Of a DNA stretch of 64,000 nucleotides, positions 48,501 to 59,682 are shown one piece after another. Source of the DNA: Heterocephalus glaber (lineage: Eukaryota; Chordata; Mammalia; Rodentia; Bathyergidae); the NCBI RefSeq assembly GCF_000247695.1, contig NW_004624743.1, positions 10,205,280 to 10,269,279 of the forward strand, written 5' to 3'. The notes below the pieces were generated by a model. That model worked only from the letters and a program-made list of their open reading frames with translations, did not search any database and was not told where the DNA came from. Each line of letters starts with the position of its first letter. The stretch's first letter is position 1. A program made the position numbers and the translations under genes.

Positions 48501-51214
48501 CTCACTGTTTTCTGACTTGGGGAACTGTTGTCTGCCCTAGCCCTCTCCTGTATGTGGCCCTTTCCTAATAAGGATTAATTCCACCAGGTTTAAAACAAAC
48601 AAACAAGTGATATAAGCACAACAAACAAACAGAATGCAGCAGTTTGAATCCACTATTAAACATGAAACTGAATGGCAGAAATAGCTCCTTGGGGTTGGGG
48701 TGGGGATAGAAAAGCCCAGTAACTAGTAACTAAAAACCTGTCTGACTGCTTATTAATTAGTCCAGTACCTAACTGGTGTCAGATCATAGCTCCTACAATT
48801 AAATAAAATTGCAGTTTTCTCAGTCTTGCAAAAACTGGAAATGTAAGACAAAAATAATCTATAGCTCTACCATCCAGCTTTGAATAGTTATAGACACCAA
48901 TACACCAGTCTCACCACAATAATTTGAATTCCACAGAAAAGAGGAGAAAACCAAAGGAAGAAAAAAATCTGGAATTTGAAATTCACAAAAATAAGGGCTA
49001 CATATGATATTGACAAATAGAGAAAAAATGTTAATGGTCTATCAGGGATGCAAATGCCTTTGATCAAATTACTCTGATCTCTGATACACAAATATTGTCA
49101 AAATAGGCTTTTGTTTGTTATACCATGGTGTCAGATGTGGGGATGGTTTTTTTCTTAACACAATTGTTTCCCCTTCTTTTCCCCATAAGGAAGGATGTAG
49201 TCCCATTTGTAAGTCAGAATGAGCAATAAGATATTAGTTTGCACCCCAGTGCAGGAAAATCTCTGCCCTACCTGTGGGTGCGCCTGTATCAGCTCTCATG
49301 CTGCTTTTCGGTCGGTTATGGTGTGTATTCCAGAGAAAGCTCTCTCTGTGGATCTGGTGTTCATTTTCTGTGTTTATAAAATAGCTTTTTAACAATAGAG
49401 AGTAAATAATAGACCCAAAGCTTTTGAGAAGTATACTAGCATTTCTTAGGAGCAGTATCACCCTGATAATCTCAAGCTGTTGGGAGAAAGGTTGTGTTTC
49501 CTTACGGAAAGAAAGGATTTTGTGGGATAGGCTTTTCAGATTAGTGATGAGCCAAAGGAGGTGCAAACCACCAAAGGCAAATGTGCAAATGTTAGACCCG
49601 TGCTGCAGTGTGTGCTGGCCCGGCTGTGGGGCGAACTGGCATTGAATGAGAATGGACTGGGAGGTCTCTTGCATGCTGCAGAGTTACTGTATCTTTAGGG
49701 TTGTTAATTTTCCTAGACTTTGTATCAGATTCGGAGCTAATTGGAGGCTGTGAAATCTTAATGACAGCCTTGCGGAGTCCTAGCAAGCTCTCTGTAAAAT
49801 GTAGCCGGCTGTTCATGGCCAAAAACATAGTAACCTAAGCTGTCTGACTAAAGGTGGGTGTGTAGGAATCTGTGCCTCTGCTTGCCTGTAGCTGACCAGG
49901 CAGAGCTCTTCAAAGCCTGAGTAACTGGTAATGTGGTTTTAAAAACTAGGTTAAGCCAGTCTTCAATTATTACTTGGCCGATTTCATGTTTATTTTAGGT
50001 CTCTGGTCCTCTGAAAATGTCATCATTTTGTTTTATGAAACATTTATGAAGTGCGTAGAAAATCACTGTCAGCTGTGAACCAAAATTACTCCCCTTCCCA
50101 TAATTCCAAGGAATTTTTTCATCTCACAAGAAGAAAAAAAAGACCAATTTACCTTTTCTGTAAGAATTCAGACTTCACTGACAGCCCAGGCTGCCCAGAA
50201 GATACCATCTGTCAAGTGCGAGACCCGTTCAAATAGAATCATCCAATAACAGTTCTCTCGAGGCCCGGGTGGGGATGTCGCCTCTAACTTGCTTATTCTC
50301 CTTAGGTTCCAAATTACAGCCTGCAAATTGAAAATTATACATAGCTTTTGCAAGGAGAGACCGTAATTCTAGGCTTTCACCATATTGTTTTTCTCAATCC
50401 CAGTAAACCACACTGGAATCGGGCCTGACCCTGGACTGTCCCCCACGGCCGTGAGCCAAAGCCCAGCTGCTGACAGCCCGCTGTGGGCTCTGGGGACCCT
50501 TAGTCCCCGGGTCAGCCGTGGACAGTGTCCTGTGGGCCAGGCTCCCTCGTGCGGCTCTGAGTCCCGCATTGTCAGAGTCGGGTCAGTGCCAGGGGGCTGG
50601 CGTGAGTGCCCTCCCTCCCTCTGCGATACCACATGCACCTTCAGCCACTTTCCAGGGCAGGGGTTTGCACGGATTGCAGCATGTCTCGAGCCCCAGAAAA
50701 TGAATCTCGAGTGAAACAGAACAGGATGTGAAGGGGCAGGTGTGACAACGTGGACCAGGGCCAGCGCATGAGCACAGGGCATCGGTCACTTGGGTTTCAT
50801 GAGCTGTTCCGTGCAGTTCTTTGTGTGATTCACACTCAGAGCTTCAAGGCCAGGACTCTAGAGCAGCTCTGGACCCTGGGGACCCTGGGATTGCTGTCTG
50901 TGCAGTCACAGATGGGCTTCTGCCACGCCCTCTCTCCTCCCTCTATTTTCCCTGCCTTCTGAGAAAGAAAACGGAACAATTCCAAGGAAATGTCTTTGCT
51001 CCGGGAGGCCTCGAGTGACAGCTCCACCTTGAGCCACCACCCCGAATTCCTGACCTTGTTGCACCTTGGCTACTCTGAATAGAAGAGAAAGAAATCCCCG
51101 GGGTCCTCTCTGGGCTTCCAGTCTTACGCTTAACCATGCCAGCCCTGCAGACTTGAGCCAGCATCTGGCTTTTAGTTATTCCCTCCGCTCCTCTCTGAGC
51201 CCCTATTTCGAGGA
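48501..51214. other. Unique intron, repeat-poor
   Basis: No repeat family or exon recognised. 49180-49830 has balanced base composition and a 146-codon open frame on the minus strand (49234-49674) without a recognisable domain or splice context. It may be conserved non-coding sequence. Confidence 0.45.
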
Positions 51215-52150
51215 GCAGAGCTGAGTTGTGTGTGCTGAGGGGAAGCCGGCGGGCTCCCAGGGTAGGGATCAGACAGCGAACGAGTGTACGGAGTGGGGCA
51301 CAGAAGCGAGCAGAGAGGCTGGCTGCCAAGCAGGCCTTCAGGAGCCCCACAGCCTGCCCCCTGCGGGGAGGACCCAAGGAGGCTGGGGGTGTAGTCCGGG
51401 CCCGAAGGCCGAGCTCCAGGCAGAGTGAGGGGCTGGGAAGCAAGAACGGGACCAGGACAGGACGGGCGAGAACCGTGGCTCCAGCTGGGAGCCAAGCGGA
51501 GGCACGCGGCGGAGGCGCGCGAAGTGTCACCTTTCTCCGCCTGTGCGCTCCACTGAGACCCTGGCTGGGCTGGGTGAGGCTCACCCGGGGGCCCGGACAT
51601 CCGCCTCCCTCATCCACGAACTCGGACGCGCCTGCCTTCCGGAAGCGCCCTCCTGGACTGCAGCGCCAGCGAGCCCGGGCCCCGGGCCTTCCCTAGCCGG
51701 CCACGCGGGCAGAGCACGGGGCACAGGGCCGATGTAGCGTGCGTGTGTGAGAACATGAACCAGGAAAGGGGAGCCAGAGGGACTGGGGCGGCAGAGTGCG
51801 CAGTGCAGGTGTGGGGGTGGGACTTGCCCAGCGGGTTGGGAGGTGTACGGTTGGTGCCCAAGTGCGAAGGAAACTGAGATGCGGGCCCACGACGGCAACC
51901 GACTGGAGGTCGGGGCGCAGTAGATCCGGGCGGGCGGCGGGGTTCCCGGAGCGGGGTGCAGACTGATCCACGGCCCCTCACGTGCTGCCAGGACCAGCAG
52001 CTCTGTGACGCCCGGGCTCCCCGCTGCCTCCGTCCCTGCTGGACAGCGCTAGGCTTCCTCCGACTCCGTGGGACTGTCGCGAAGGTAGCGGTCAGCCTCA
52101 TCAGGAAGGCCTGGAACACGCGGGGATTCCCCAAGAAGCAGGGCAGAGCC
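51215..52150. promoter_or_regulatory. CpG-rich intronic block, possible orphan CpG island
   Basis: CpG steps are dense, for example around 51490 (GGAGGCACGCGGCGGAGGCG) and 51620-51720. Most of the surrounding intron is CpG-poor. Several overlapping open frames occur on both strands, as expected from base composition alone. I see no exon signature. It could be an alternative promoter, an enhancer-like island or just a GC-rich patch. Confidence 0.35.
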
Positions 52151-52229
52151 CGGAGCGACGGCCTGTTAACTCAGGACCAGGACCCATGTCTTAGCAACGA
52201 CGCCTCTAGATACCTTCATTTCAATTTTG

Positions 52230-52276
52230 CGATTGCAAGGCAGGCGCTGGAACCACTGAGCTAAATCCCCGGTCCA
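52230..52276 (-). repeat. ID SINE, 5' half only
   Basis: AAGGCAGGCGCTGGAACCAC then TGAGCTAAATCCCCGGTCC is the antisense A-box half; the other half and the poly-T are missing. Confidence 0.8.
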
Positions 52277-52889
52277 AGTTATGCGTGCCTGTTGTTGGAA
52301 GTTGACCCAGAAACACCTCAGTTCCACCCCGTTTCACAGTGTGTTCCTTGTTTTACGCTGATGAGCTTGTTCTAGTAGCACATCCCAAATTGCTAAAATC
52401 AGGAGGTCAGCCAGATGCCATTAAAGCGGGTGCTTTAGAAGATTGTAAACACCGAATAAATTGCAGCCTCATGTAAATGGTGTGATTTCCACAATAAAGC
52501 CGCTATTGTCGCTGGTGTATAGCTTAAAGGTGGCAATTATAAAGAAAACAGATACTGTAGCACTGTGCTTTCTCAAAAAATGGCAATTAGATTCATTGAA
52601 ATCATATTTTCCACTAAAAAAAAGAGGTAGGATATATTCTCAATGAAATCTACCCACTTCATGAGGACTTTCTGGGTAATCATAGTACTAACAGCCATTT
52701 TCTGGTTTTTTCCTTTCTACAGGTAATTTCTGCTACTAATACCATTTCAGACTATTTCGTTTTTCACACTAGTGACTCCTTGTTAATTTAAGTGTTTTAG
52801 TTGGGTGCTTTGATGGCTTGGGGTTTTTTTCTCCCTATAGTAGAACTTCATCTTGACACAAGCCTGACTTCATATATAGTCTTTTTTTC
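52277..52889. other. Unique intron, nothing recognised
   Basis: AT-rich and free of clear repeats. 52370-52620 has the look of conserved non-coding sequence (even composition, few CpG), but this is only an impression. Confidence 0.4.
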
Positions 52890-53905
52890 CTTTTTCTTAG
52901 TTGTAGTGAAATATACGTAACATAAAATTTAAGTGTACAGTTCAGAATTATCAAATACATTCACAGGGCCGCACAACTATTGCCACCGTCAAACATCTCC
53001 AGCACTTTTTCATCGGAGCAAACAGAAACATGAAATCTGATCAATACTAACTTGCTTTTCTCCCCTCCTGGCAAGCACTGGTAACCCTCTGTCTCACTCC
53101 CTGCTCTAAGCATTTGCTTATTCTTTTTTCTTTCTTTTTGTACCTGGGATCGAACTCAGGACCTTGTGCTTCTGAGGCAGGCGTGGTGCTACTGCGCTAT
53201 ATCCCTGGCTACATTTGCCTTCCTGTAAATGAAATCATTTGTCCTTTTGTGTCCAGCTTATTTCGTTTAACAAAATATTTTCAGGCCTCAGCCCTGCTGC
53301 AGCAACCGTCAGGGTTTCATTGCTGTCCAGGACCCGGGTCCGTTCGGGCTGCTGCACTGAGGCGCTGGTCTGCATCCCAGGGCAGCAGCGCCTCCTTCTC
53401 AGGGCGCTGAGGCTGAGCTCAAGCTCAGGGTGCGGCAGCATGGTGTCAGCGAGGCCCCCTTTCTGGGCCACAGATGCCGTCTCCTTCTGTGTCCTCAAGT
53501 GGGAAGAGCCAGGCTACTGTCCTGCGATGGAGGCCGGGCCCTTCCCAGGGGCGCCGCCGTCGCACTGAGTGTGGAGCTGTCCACGCCATAGTGTGTTTAT
53601 CTGCTCATCTGTGGGTGGACATTTGTCCTGTTCATTTGGGCTGTTATTGTGCGGGACACGCCCATGTGCACTGGTGTGACAGTATCTGCCTCGGGGCCTG
53701 TGTTTAGATTCTGAGGTTCACACCTAGAAGTGGGATTCGTGGGTCATACGGAATTCTGTGCTTAACTTTGAGGCACCCAACGGGTTTCCTGTATCCCCAT
53801 CAGGAATGAGCAAAGTGATGTCTTCATACTTCCTACTTTCTGATTTTCTGTGAACAGCCATCCTAATGGACATGAAGGGCTATCCCAATGTGGGGCTTTT
53901 CTTTA
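52890..53905 (-). mobile_element. Ancient mammalian L1 (L1M type) 3' end, with ID insertion
   Basis: GTAGTGAAATATACGTAACA, TTTAAGTGTACAGTTCAGAA and CATCTCCAGCACTTTTTCAT are the antisense 3' end of old L1M elements. After the ID, CTGTAAATGAAATCATTTGTCC-like sequence, then CACCTAGAAGTGGGATTCGT and ACAGCCATCCTAATGGACAT continue in order. Confidence 0.85.
53133..53213 (-). repeat. ID SINE inserted in L1M
   Basis: GTACCTGGGATCGAACTCAG, GACCTTGTGCTTCTGAGGCA and TGCGCTATATCCCTGGCT. Confidence 0.9.
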
Positions 53906-53924
53906 TGGTTTAAAAATAATTTTC

Positions 53925-54865
53925 ATTTTTTAATTTTATTTTTTCCACATTTTTAATTAGTGCATATTGGTTATAAGGGTTAATGGTTTCATTTTGGCAG
54001 ATTTGTCCTGGCACATAACATACTGTAGTCATTTCCTCCCCGTACCTCAGTTGCTCATGTGGGGGAGATTCATTGTGCATGGTGTATTTGGGTCACATTC
54101 ACACCCCCCTTGCAGACCCTTCTTCCGGTCCTCCTATCTAGTAGCAGTGCCTGCTGTGGTTTACGCCCAGAGGCCCCCAGAGCCTCCTGTGCTCCCAGGT
54201 GAGGCTTTCGTTACTGCTGACTGGCTGCTTAGAGCCAGCCCTGGTTGGGAGAGCTGCTCGCTGGCCACGTGACCCGGAAGGGCTCATCTCCTGCTCCTCC
54301 CTTCGCTCTCCCTGCTTGCTGTGGCCCTGCTGTGAACAGCTTTCCTCCACCAGGCCCTCTGTGGGGGCCTCGGAGGTAGCTGACTAGGGACTGAAATGTG
54401 AGCCAGAATAAACTTCTCCTAAAGTTGTAGGTGTCAGGTATTTTGGCCCAGCAGCAATGAGGGAAGCAAGTAAGATAGTCTACGTTCTGTTCTCTAGTCA
54501 TTTTTTTAGATGCCATACATGTATCAGGGAGAACATGGACTATTCATCTTTCTGAGTCTGGCTCATTTTGCTCATTATGATAATGTTACAATCTAGATCC
54601 ATCCATTTTTCTGCAAATGGAAAAAAATTCATTTTTTATGACACAGTAATACTCCATTATGTGTATACACCACATTTTCTTTATCCATTCATCTTTTGAT
54701 GGGCACCTAGGCCGGTTTCGTATCTTGGCTATTGTGTATGGTGCTACAATAAACATGGGTATGCAGGTATCTCCATAGTATTTGTCTTTAATTCCTTCAA
54801 GTCTGTACCAAGGAGTGGTACAGGTGGGTCAAGTAGTAGTTCTGTTGTCATTGTAAGGAGGCAGC
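53925..54865 (-). mobile_element. L1 3' fragment split by a MaLR LTR
   Basis: 53925-54150 is antisense L1 3' UTR (TTTTAATTAGTGCATATTGG; TCATTTTGGCAGATTTGTCC). 54478-54865 is antisense ORF2 C-terminus (TGACACAGTAATACTCCATT; TTTCTTTATCCATTCATC; CTACAATAAACATGGGTATG). The LTR lies between them. Confidence 0.85.
54155..54475 (+). mobile_element. MaLR-type LTR inserted in L1
   Basis: The 3' half is clear: GACTGAAATGTGAGCCAGAA, TAAACTTCTCCTAAAGTTGT, GTGTCAGGTATTTTGGCCCA and GCAGCAATGAGGGAAGC. AATAAA at about 54409 is the LTR polyadenylation signal. No internal region is attached, so it is a solo LTR in the same orientation as ADGRV1. Confidence 0.75.
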
Positions 54866-55007
54866 TTGTGAGTGACAGGTGTAGATGCACAGGAAGTGAC
54901 AGAACCTGAGTGTGGAAGGCCATGCGTGCAAGGGAGAAATGATGCAATGGGACAGTGGTCACATACTGAGGAATTGACCAAACAGGGAAATAAATTAAGA
55001 GTAGTGA

Positions 55008-55200
55008 GCAAGCGTGGTGGCCCACACCTGCAATCCCAGAACTCTGGGAGGCTGAGGCAGGAGGATTCCAAGTGTGAGGTCAGTCTGGACAACTTAGCAA
55101 CTTCACAAGAACCTGTCTCAAAATAAAAGTTCAAAAAAGTCTAGGGATGTAACTCAGTTCAAATGCCCAGGGTTCAATCCTCAGTACTGGAAAAAAAATA
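55008..55200 (+). repeat. B1-dID composite SINE
   Basis: B1-like half (AAGCGTGGTGGCCCACACCT; GACAACTTAGCAACTTCACA; CTGTCTCAAAATAAAAG) joined to an ID-like half (TCTAGGGATGTAACTCAGTT; GGGTTCAATCCTCAGTACTG) and A tail. Confidence 0.87.
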
Positions 55201-55209
55201 AACAGAGAA

Positions 55210-55870
55210 AGAGAAACAGATTTCTCACTGACCGAAAAAGTCATTACAATATATGGAAAAGAGAAAACTAGAATTAAGCCAATAGTGTTGAGTTGTTTGG
55301 AAGTGTTGGTGCCAGAGCATAACACACATTGCCTTGAGTCCAACTTCAAGTGGAGTCCGTGTTCCCACTTGAAATCTCCTGAGCTGGCCTTTACAGTCCA
55401 CATCCCTATCAGCATCCTGGTCTTCTGACCTCTGACCAGTACCCCCCTCAAGCACCTCTCACAGTATTCTAGGGCTTCTCTAGCTGGTATCTCCAAACTT
55501 TTCCAAATTCCTCCCCAACCCAGTTCCAGGACTTCTGAACCAGTCAATTACAGTCACAGCAATGACTCTACTTCTCTAGTACCAGTTTTTCTCTGTTAAT
55601 CACTTTCCTGTCACTGTGACAAAATACCCAACATCCACAACTTACAGAAGTTTAATTTGGCTTGTGGTTCTAGGGACTCACTCGGTCTGTGGTCAGGCAG
55701 CGCCAAGGCAAAAATATCATGGTAGAGGGCACAGTGGAGGAAAGTGGCTCACCTAGAGGCAACCAGGATGCAGAGCAGGGGAAGGCTGAGGGATCATATG
55801 TCACACCAGTCGTGTCTCTGTGACCCACCCACACACCCAGGAGCATGTTTCACTAATCTGCTAGGCATTT
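55210..55870 (-). mobile_element. MaLR 5' LTR with start of internal region
   Basis: On the minus strand the LTR (55870 to about 55590) ends with AAACTTCTGTAAGTTGTGG, GGGTATTTTGTCACAGTGAC and GAAAGTGATTAACAG. Sequence from 55590 down to about 55210 resembles MaLR internal sequence (in plus orientation: CACTTCTCTAGTACC-like text, CAGTTCCAGGACTTCTGAAC and CCACATCCCTATCAGCATCC). An open minus-strand frame at 55131-55547 may be a gag-like remnant, but I cannot confirm this. Confidence 0.55.
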
Positions 55871-55934
55871 CTTAATCCAGTGAAGCTGAAAAATCAGGAT
55901 TATTGGTTACAAGAGTCAAGAAAGTCAAGGACAC

Positions 55935-56022
55935 ACAGAACCTGTAGCTCAGTGGTGTGGCACCTGCCTGGCATGCATGAAGTCCTGAGTTTGATTCCTG
56001 GTACCAGAAAAAAAAAACTAAA
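55935..56022 (+). repeat. ID SINE, classical subtype
   Basis: CCTGTAGCTCAGTGGTGTGG, CACCTGCCTGGCATGCATGA and GAGTTTGATTCCTGGTACC with A tail. The CCTGGCATGCATGAAG stretch resembles classical rodent ID more than the other copies here, which have CCTGCCTCACAAGCGCAAGG. Confidence 0.88.
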
Positions 56023-56612
56023 AAGTTACTATAAAACCCAAATACCAAAGGAAAGTCACAAACAGAAATGGTAATAAAGTCCATTGGCCCTGAAGAAATC
56101 TGTTGTGAAAGTCATCCAAGCAAATGCCAGTGAGTCACCCTGCGCCTTTGCTTTAACCTTCATGATCAATTTTGATGTCTTCTGAGTCAGAATTATCTTT
56201 TAAAAGGCGAATACCTGTTTCCTGCCACTCAAAGAGTTCTTTGTGTAGTTTCCAGTTTTAAATGGGTGATCAGAACATGGCATTTGGGAAGCATAGGGCT
56301 GCCTGCGTTTCCACTTTGAAGGCCATTGGCGCTTGAGCTGTTCCTGGTACTTCCTGCAGAGGCCAGCAGGTGGCGGGCGAGGAGAGGAGCAGCTTCCTTC
56401 CCAGGCTGGGCCAACCGCAGATCTCTCTGAAAAGCCCCGAGCCTGAGCTCCCCGGGCCTTCCCTCCCCTCAGTGAGATTAGGTTTTCCGAAGCCAGTCCC
56501 TCCCATGAGTCCTCGGCAGTGGAAAACCAGTCACAAGAAAGCAGCAAGAACGGGTGCGTGTGAATGCGCGACTGTGCGCGTCTCTGAGCTCACCCTCTCT
56601 TTCCTTCTGTGA

Positions 56613-56828
<216 letters not shown>

Positions 56829-57289
56829 TGAGGGTTGCCCCCTGCGGGCTGGAGTGCGGCTGGGTCCTGACCCGGGCCTCCCTCCCAGGGCGAGCGCGCG
56901 GCCTTCACGCTGCATCCTGGCAACAGCACTCAGGTGCGTGGGCACCGCAGGTGGCGACGGGGCCCTGGGCACAGCCCTGGGCCACCACGGCCGGGTACAC
57001 GCAGCGCGTGTGTGCCTCCCATCGGTGAGGAGGAGACAGCCTGCTTCAGGGTGCAGCTTCCTGTGTTTTCGTTTACTGAACAGTGAGCGGAGCCCCTCCC
57101 CCAAGCCCAGGCCAACTTGGTTTTGTTTGGAGGCCGCCGTGACTCCAACTTTCATGACTACCAAAAATGAAAGCTGACTTTTTGTAGTGCTCTTGTGAAG
57201 TGGGAAAACGTCGCATTTGAGATGAACACACGGAGCAAATGAGCACGTTTTCCTTACTTCCCCAAGTGAGCAGGTCTGCCCTGGACTAG

Positions 57290-57860
57290 AGTCGTTTCTC
57301 AGCTCACCAGCAGCACGCGCTCTGGGCCTCACCGCGGCCAGCACGCAGTGGAGCGGCCGCCGCCGACTCTCGCGCTTCAGCACCTGCCTCTGCATCCTTG
57401 TGGAAGCGCGGTTTACCCGATCTGATCTCAGTACCGATGTAGGAGAATGGGACTCGGGAGCCGAGCGGGGCTGGTGCAGCTGAGGGCTGCGGAGGTGGGG
57501 GCCTGGCCTGCGGTCTGGGCCCCGGGTCGGCCACTATGACCGCGCACAGCTGGTGGCCCCGGGGTCACGGTCCAAGTCGCCCCCCGCAGATGGATTTTAC
57601 TTGGCAGACGCACAGAGGTACACAAGAGCGTTTCGATCTTTCAATATTTGCTGCAAGCTTTTTACATTGAGAAATGTAGGCTGAAAACCCCAACTTCTGG
57701 CTGTTCTCAGCGGCCCGCGCAGCAGCAGTTTCGAGCCCTGAGCAGGAGCGCCGGGCTCAGGCCTGACCCGAAGACTTCCGTGCCCGGGGCTGCAGGGGCT
57801 GGGGGTGTGAATCTGGGGGGAGCAGGATGCGGCCGGCCCTGCAGGGACAGCAGAGCAGCA
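57290..57860. other. CpG-rich intronic block, nothing else recognised
   Basis: 57300-57560 is CpG-rich (TCACCGCGGCCAGCACGCAG; GAGCGGCCGCCGCCGACTCT). Open frames occur in several phases on both strands. No splice-flanked coding signature was recognised. Confidence 0.3.
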
Positions 57861-58133
57861 AGCCTGCGAGAAGAGAGGGGCTCATCTGCTCCACATGGAG
57901 CAAAGGGTCTGCAGAGAGGAAGAGAGGCTGCAGTCAGAAAGGAAAGGCCCGGTAAACTCAGCGTTAGCCGACAGGAAGCCACGGAGACATGGGTTTCATT
58001 TGTTTTACCCTGATCTTTACAGTTTTGTCAGCTTTGAAATATTTTCTTATTTTGAAAGGGGGACATGCTCTCCCTTACCCTTTAGAAAGATAACTGGAGT
58101 GTGTAGGAGGGGTTTTGACAAGAAGAGCAACCG

Positions 58134-58192
58134 AAAAGGTCTGGGGGTAGCTCAGTGTGAAGGTCCTGGATTCAACCCCCAGTACCCAGAAA
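58134..58192 (+). repeat. ID-like half of a B1-dID SINE
   Basis: GTCTGGGGGTAGCTCAGTGT, GAAGGTCCTGGATTCAACCC and CCAGTACCC; the B1-like part is missing. Confidence 0.75.
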
Positions 58193-58354
58193 GGGGAGGT
58201 CGGGGTCCTCGGGCCTTGTCAGGATGCAGAGCTGCAGGCCCCGTGCCCAGGCTTCTGATCCAGTGTCACCAAGGACTGTGGGAATCTTCGTTTCTAACGA
58301 GTTTCTGGGTGATGCTGACTCAGCTGGTCTAGGGGCCGCTTTTTGAGAAAAAAA

Positions 58355-58715
58355 GAAATTACATTAAAGAAGACATGGAATTCATACACAATGGAGTACT
58401 ACTCTGCTCTAGAGAAGGATAAACTTGAGTCATTTGTAGGAAACAGATGCACCTGGAAACATAATGTTAAGTGAAATCCATCAGACACACAAGCATAAAT
58501 ATTCCTAGAAACCCAAAATATAAATAAAGAGCAAAATAAAAGATAGATAATAGGAAACGGGGAGGTAGATCTTTTGCAAAAGGGAAGCGACCAAGAGGTG
58601 GAGGGAGGAGAAGAGAGGGGAGGGGAAAGGGAGAAAAAAGAATGAAGAGGTGTGGTGCCTTCGAGGAGTGTACTCAGGTACTGCAAACTTGGACTAAAAA
58701 GAATGAAGAGTTTCT
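58355..58715 (+). mobile_element. L1 3' fragment (end of ORF2 and 3' UTR)
   Basis: CACAATGGAGTACTACTCTG, GGATAAACTTGAGTCATTTG, AATATAAATAAAGAGCAAAA and AGCGACCAAGAGGTGGAGGG, ending near CTGCAAACTTGGACTAAAA. Confidence 0.88.
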
Positions 58716-59111
58716 TAAATGTAACAGAACGTATTTCCAGCTGGTGTTTACTGAGCCTCTAGGAGGCCTCCTGAAGCCGGGGCTGTTGGAGCTAGGCACA
58801 CTAGCGCCTTCCTGGTACCGGGTGCCCAGTGGCTCGGTCCCTAACGGCAGGCCTGTTCCGGACCGCTTGGAAAGCCCTGCTCCGCAGTCCCCTGGGATCC
58901 CCGAGTCTCCTCGCCACCTCTGCATGTCCATGGAACACGGCTGTCGAGCAGTATAAGGTGCCACGCGTGTGCCTTGAAAACGTCATGGGGTTCGTTTTGT
59001 TTCATCCTTCTGTCCGGCTCTCTGGGTTTTGGTGGCTTGGCCCTTTTCCACACGTGTGACCCTAACAGCACATTCTGGCAGGCCCAGAGAGTGCGTTCGC
59101 GGGTGTAGACC

Positions 59112-59384
59112 ATGCTGAGTGCGGCGAGCAGCGGATCACCTCAGCGCTCGGCAGGTCTGCACGAGAAAGCGGAGGAGCTGCCCCGCACCTTCAACCCGCA
59201 CCGCTGGGGTTCCTGGTGTGCCCGCTCTCCAAGAAGCCGCTCTGATACGAAGCATCAACAAATGAATTGATGAATGAAGAATTGAGAGCAGCTGATCTGA
59301 TCGTTGGTGGGATTCCTAATATGATACCACAAGCAGCTAGAACAACATCAAAATCAGAAGCAAGAAGAAACAGAGCAGCACTGA
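59112..59384 (+). pseudogene. PYURF: PYURF (PREY) part of the retrocopy, frameshifted and with a stop
   Basis: The ATG at 59112 begins MLSAAS and runs through EELPRTFNP, then leaves the family frame; this frame stops at 59268-59270. The conserved Trm112-like core continues in another frame from 59210 as FLVCPLSKKPL, hits TGA at 59243-59245 where the family has Arg (a CGA to TGA change, typical CpG decay), then reads YEASTNELMNEELRAADLIV and GGIPNMIPQAAR. So there is at least one indel and one nonsense change. The N-terminal targeting part is also shorter than in the human protein as I remember it. No intact PYURF protein can be made. Confidence 0.92.
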
Positions 59385-59439
59385 ATCATCGTTTGAAAAA
59401 CACAACTAGGTTTTTGTAATACTGTATACAATTTAAAAC

Positions 59440-59682
59440 ATGGTGGTGGGTAGTAAGTGGGAAGAAGAATGTTTCTCTCTGCCTACACTGACTGTTCCTA
59501 TTCCACTGATCTCCTTACTAGGACTCTTCTTCTCCACCTCTGTGCAGGAAAGCTTCCCCCAGGGCTGCGCTAGCAGAGCCAGCCTTTGCGTTTACAGTCT
59601 GCTCTTGCCTGTCACCATACCGGTGTATGTGTGCTTCCACCTTCGCACTTGGATGGGTATTAAGCTCTTCAGGCATAATTAA
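59440..59682 (+). pseudogene. PIGY: PIGY part of the retrocopy: frame open, native start shifted out of frame
   Basis: PIGY is a ~71-residue, two-helix ER membrane protein of the GPI-GlcNAc transferase. The frame here reads FSLPTLTVPIPLISLLGLFF (first helix), STSVQESFPQGCASRASLCV (lumenal loop), YSLLLPVTIPVYVCFHL (second helix) and ends RTWMGIKLFRHN followed by a stop, exactly the family C-terminus. The native ATG is at 59469, but two bases are missing in the CT-rich codons just after it, so it is out of frame. The open frame instead extends upstream to an ATG at 59440, giving an 80-residue ORF with an unrelated N-terminus. I see no other disabling change. Whether it is transcribed or translated cannot be judged from sequence, so I call it a pseudogene. 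Confidence 0.85.

Noticed and set aside
49234..49674. 146-codon minus-strand open frame in unique sequence
   Set aside because: No recognisable domain, biased composition or promoter; kept only as a possible conserved non-coding segment.
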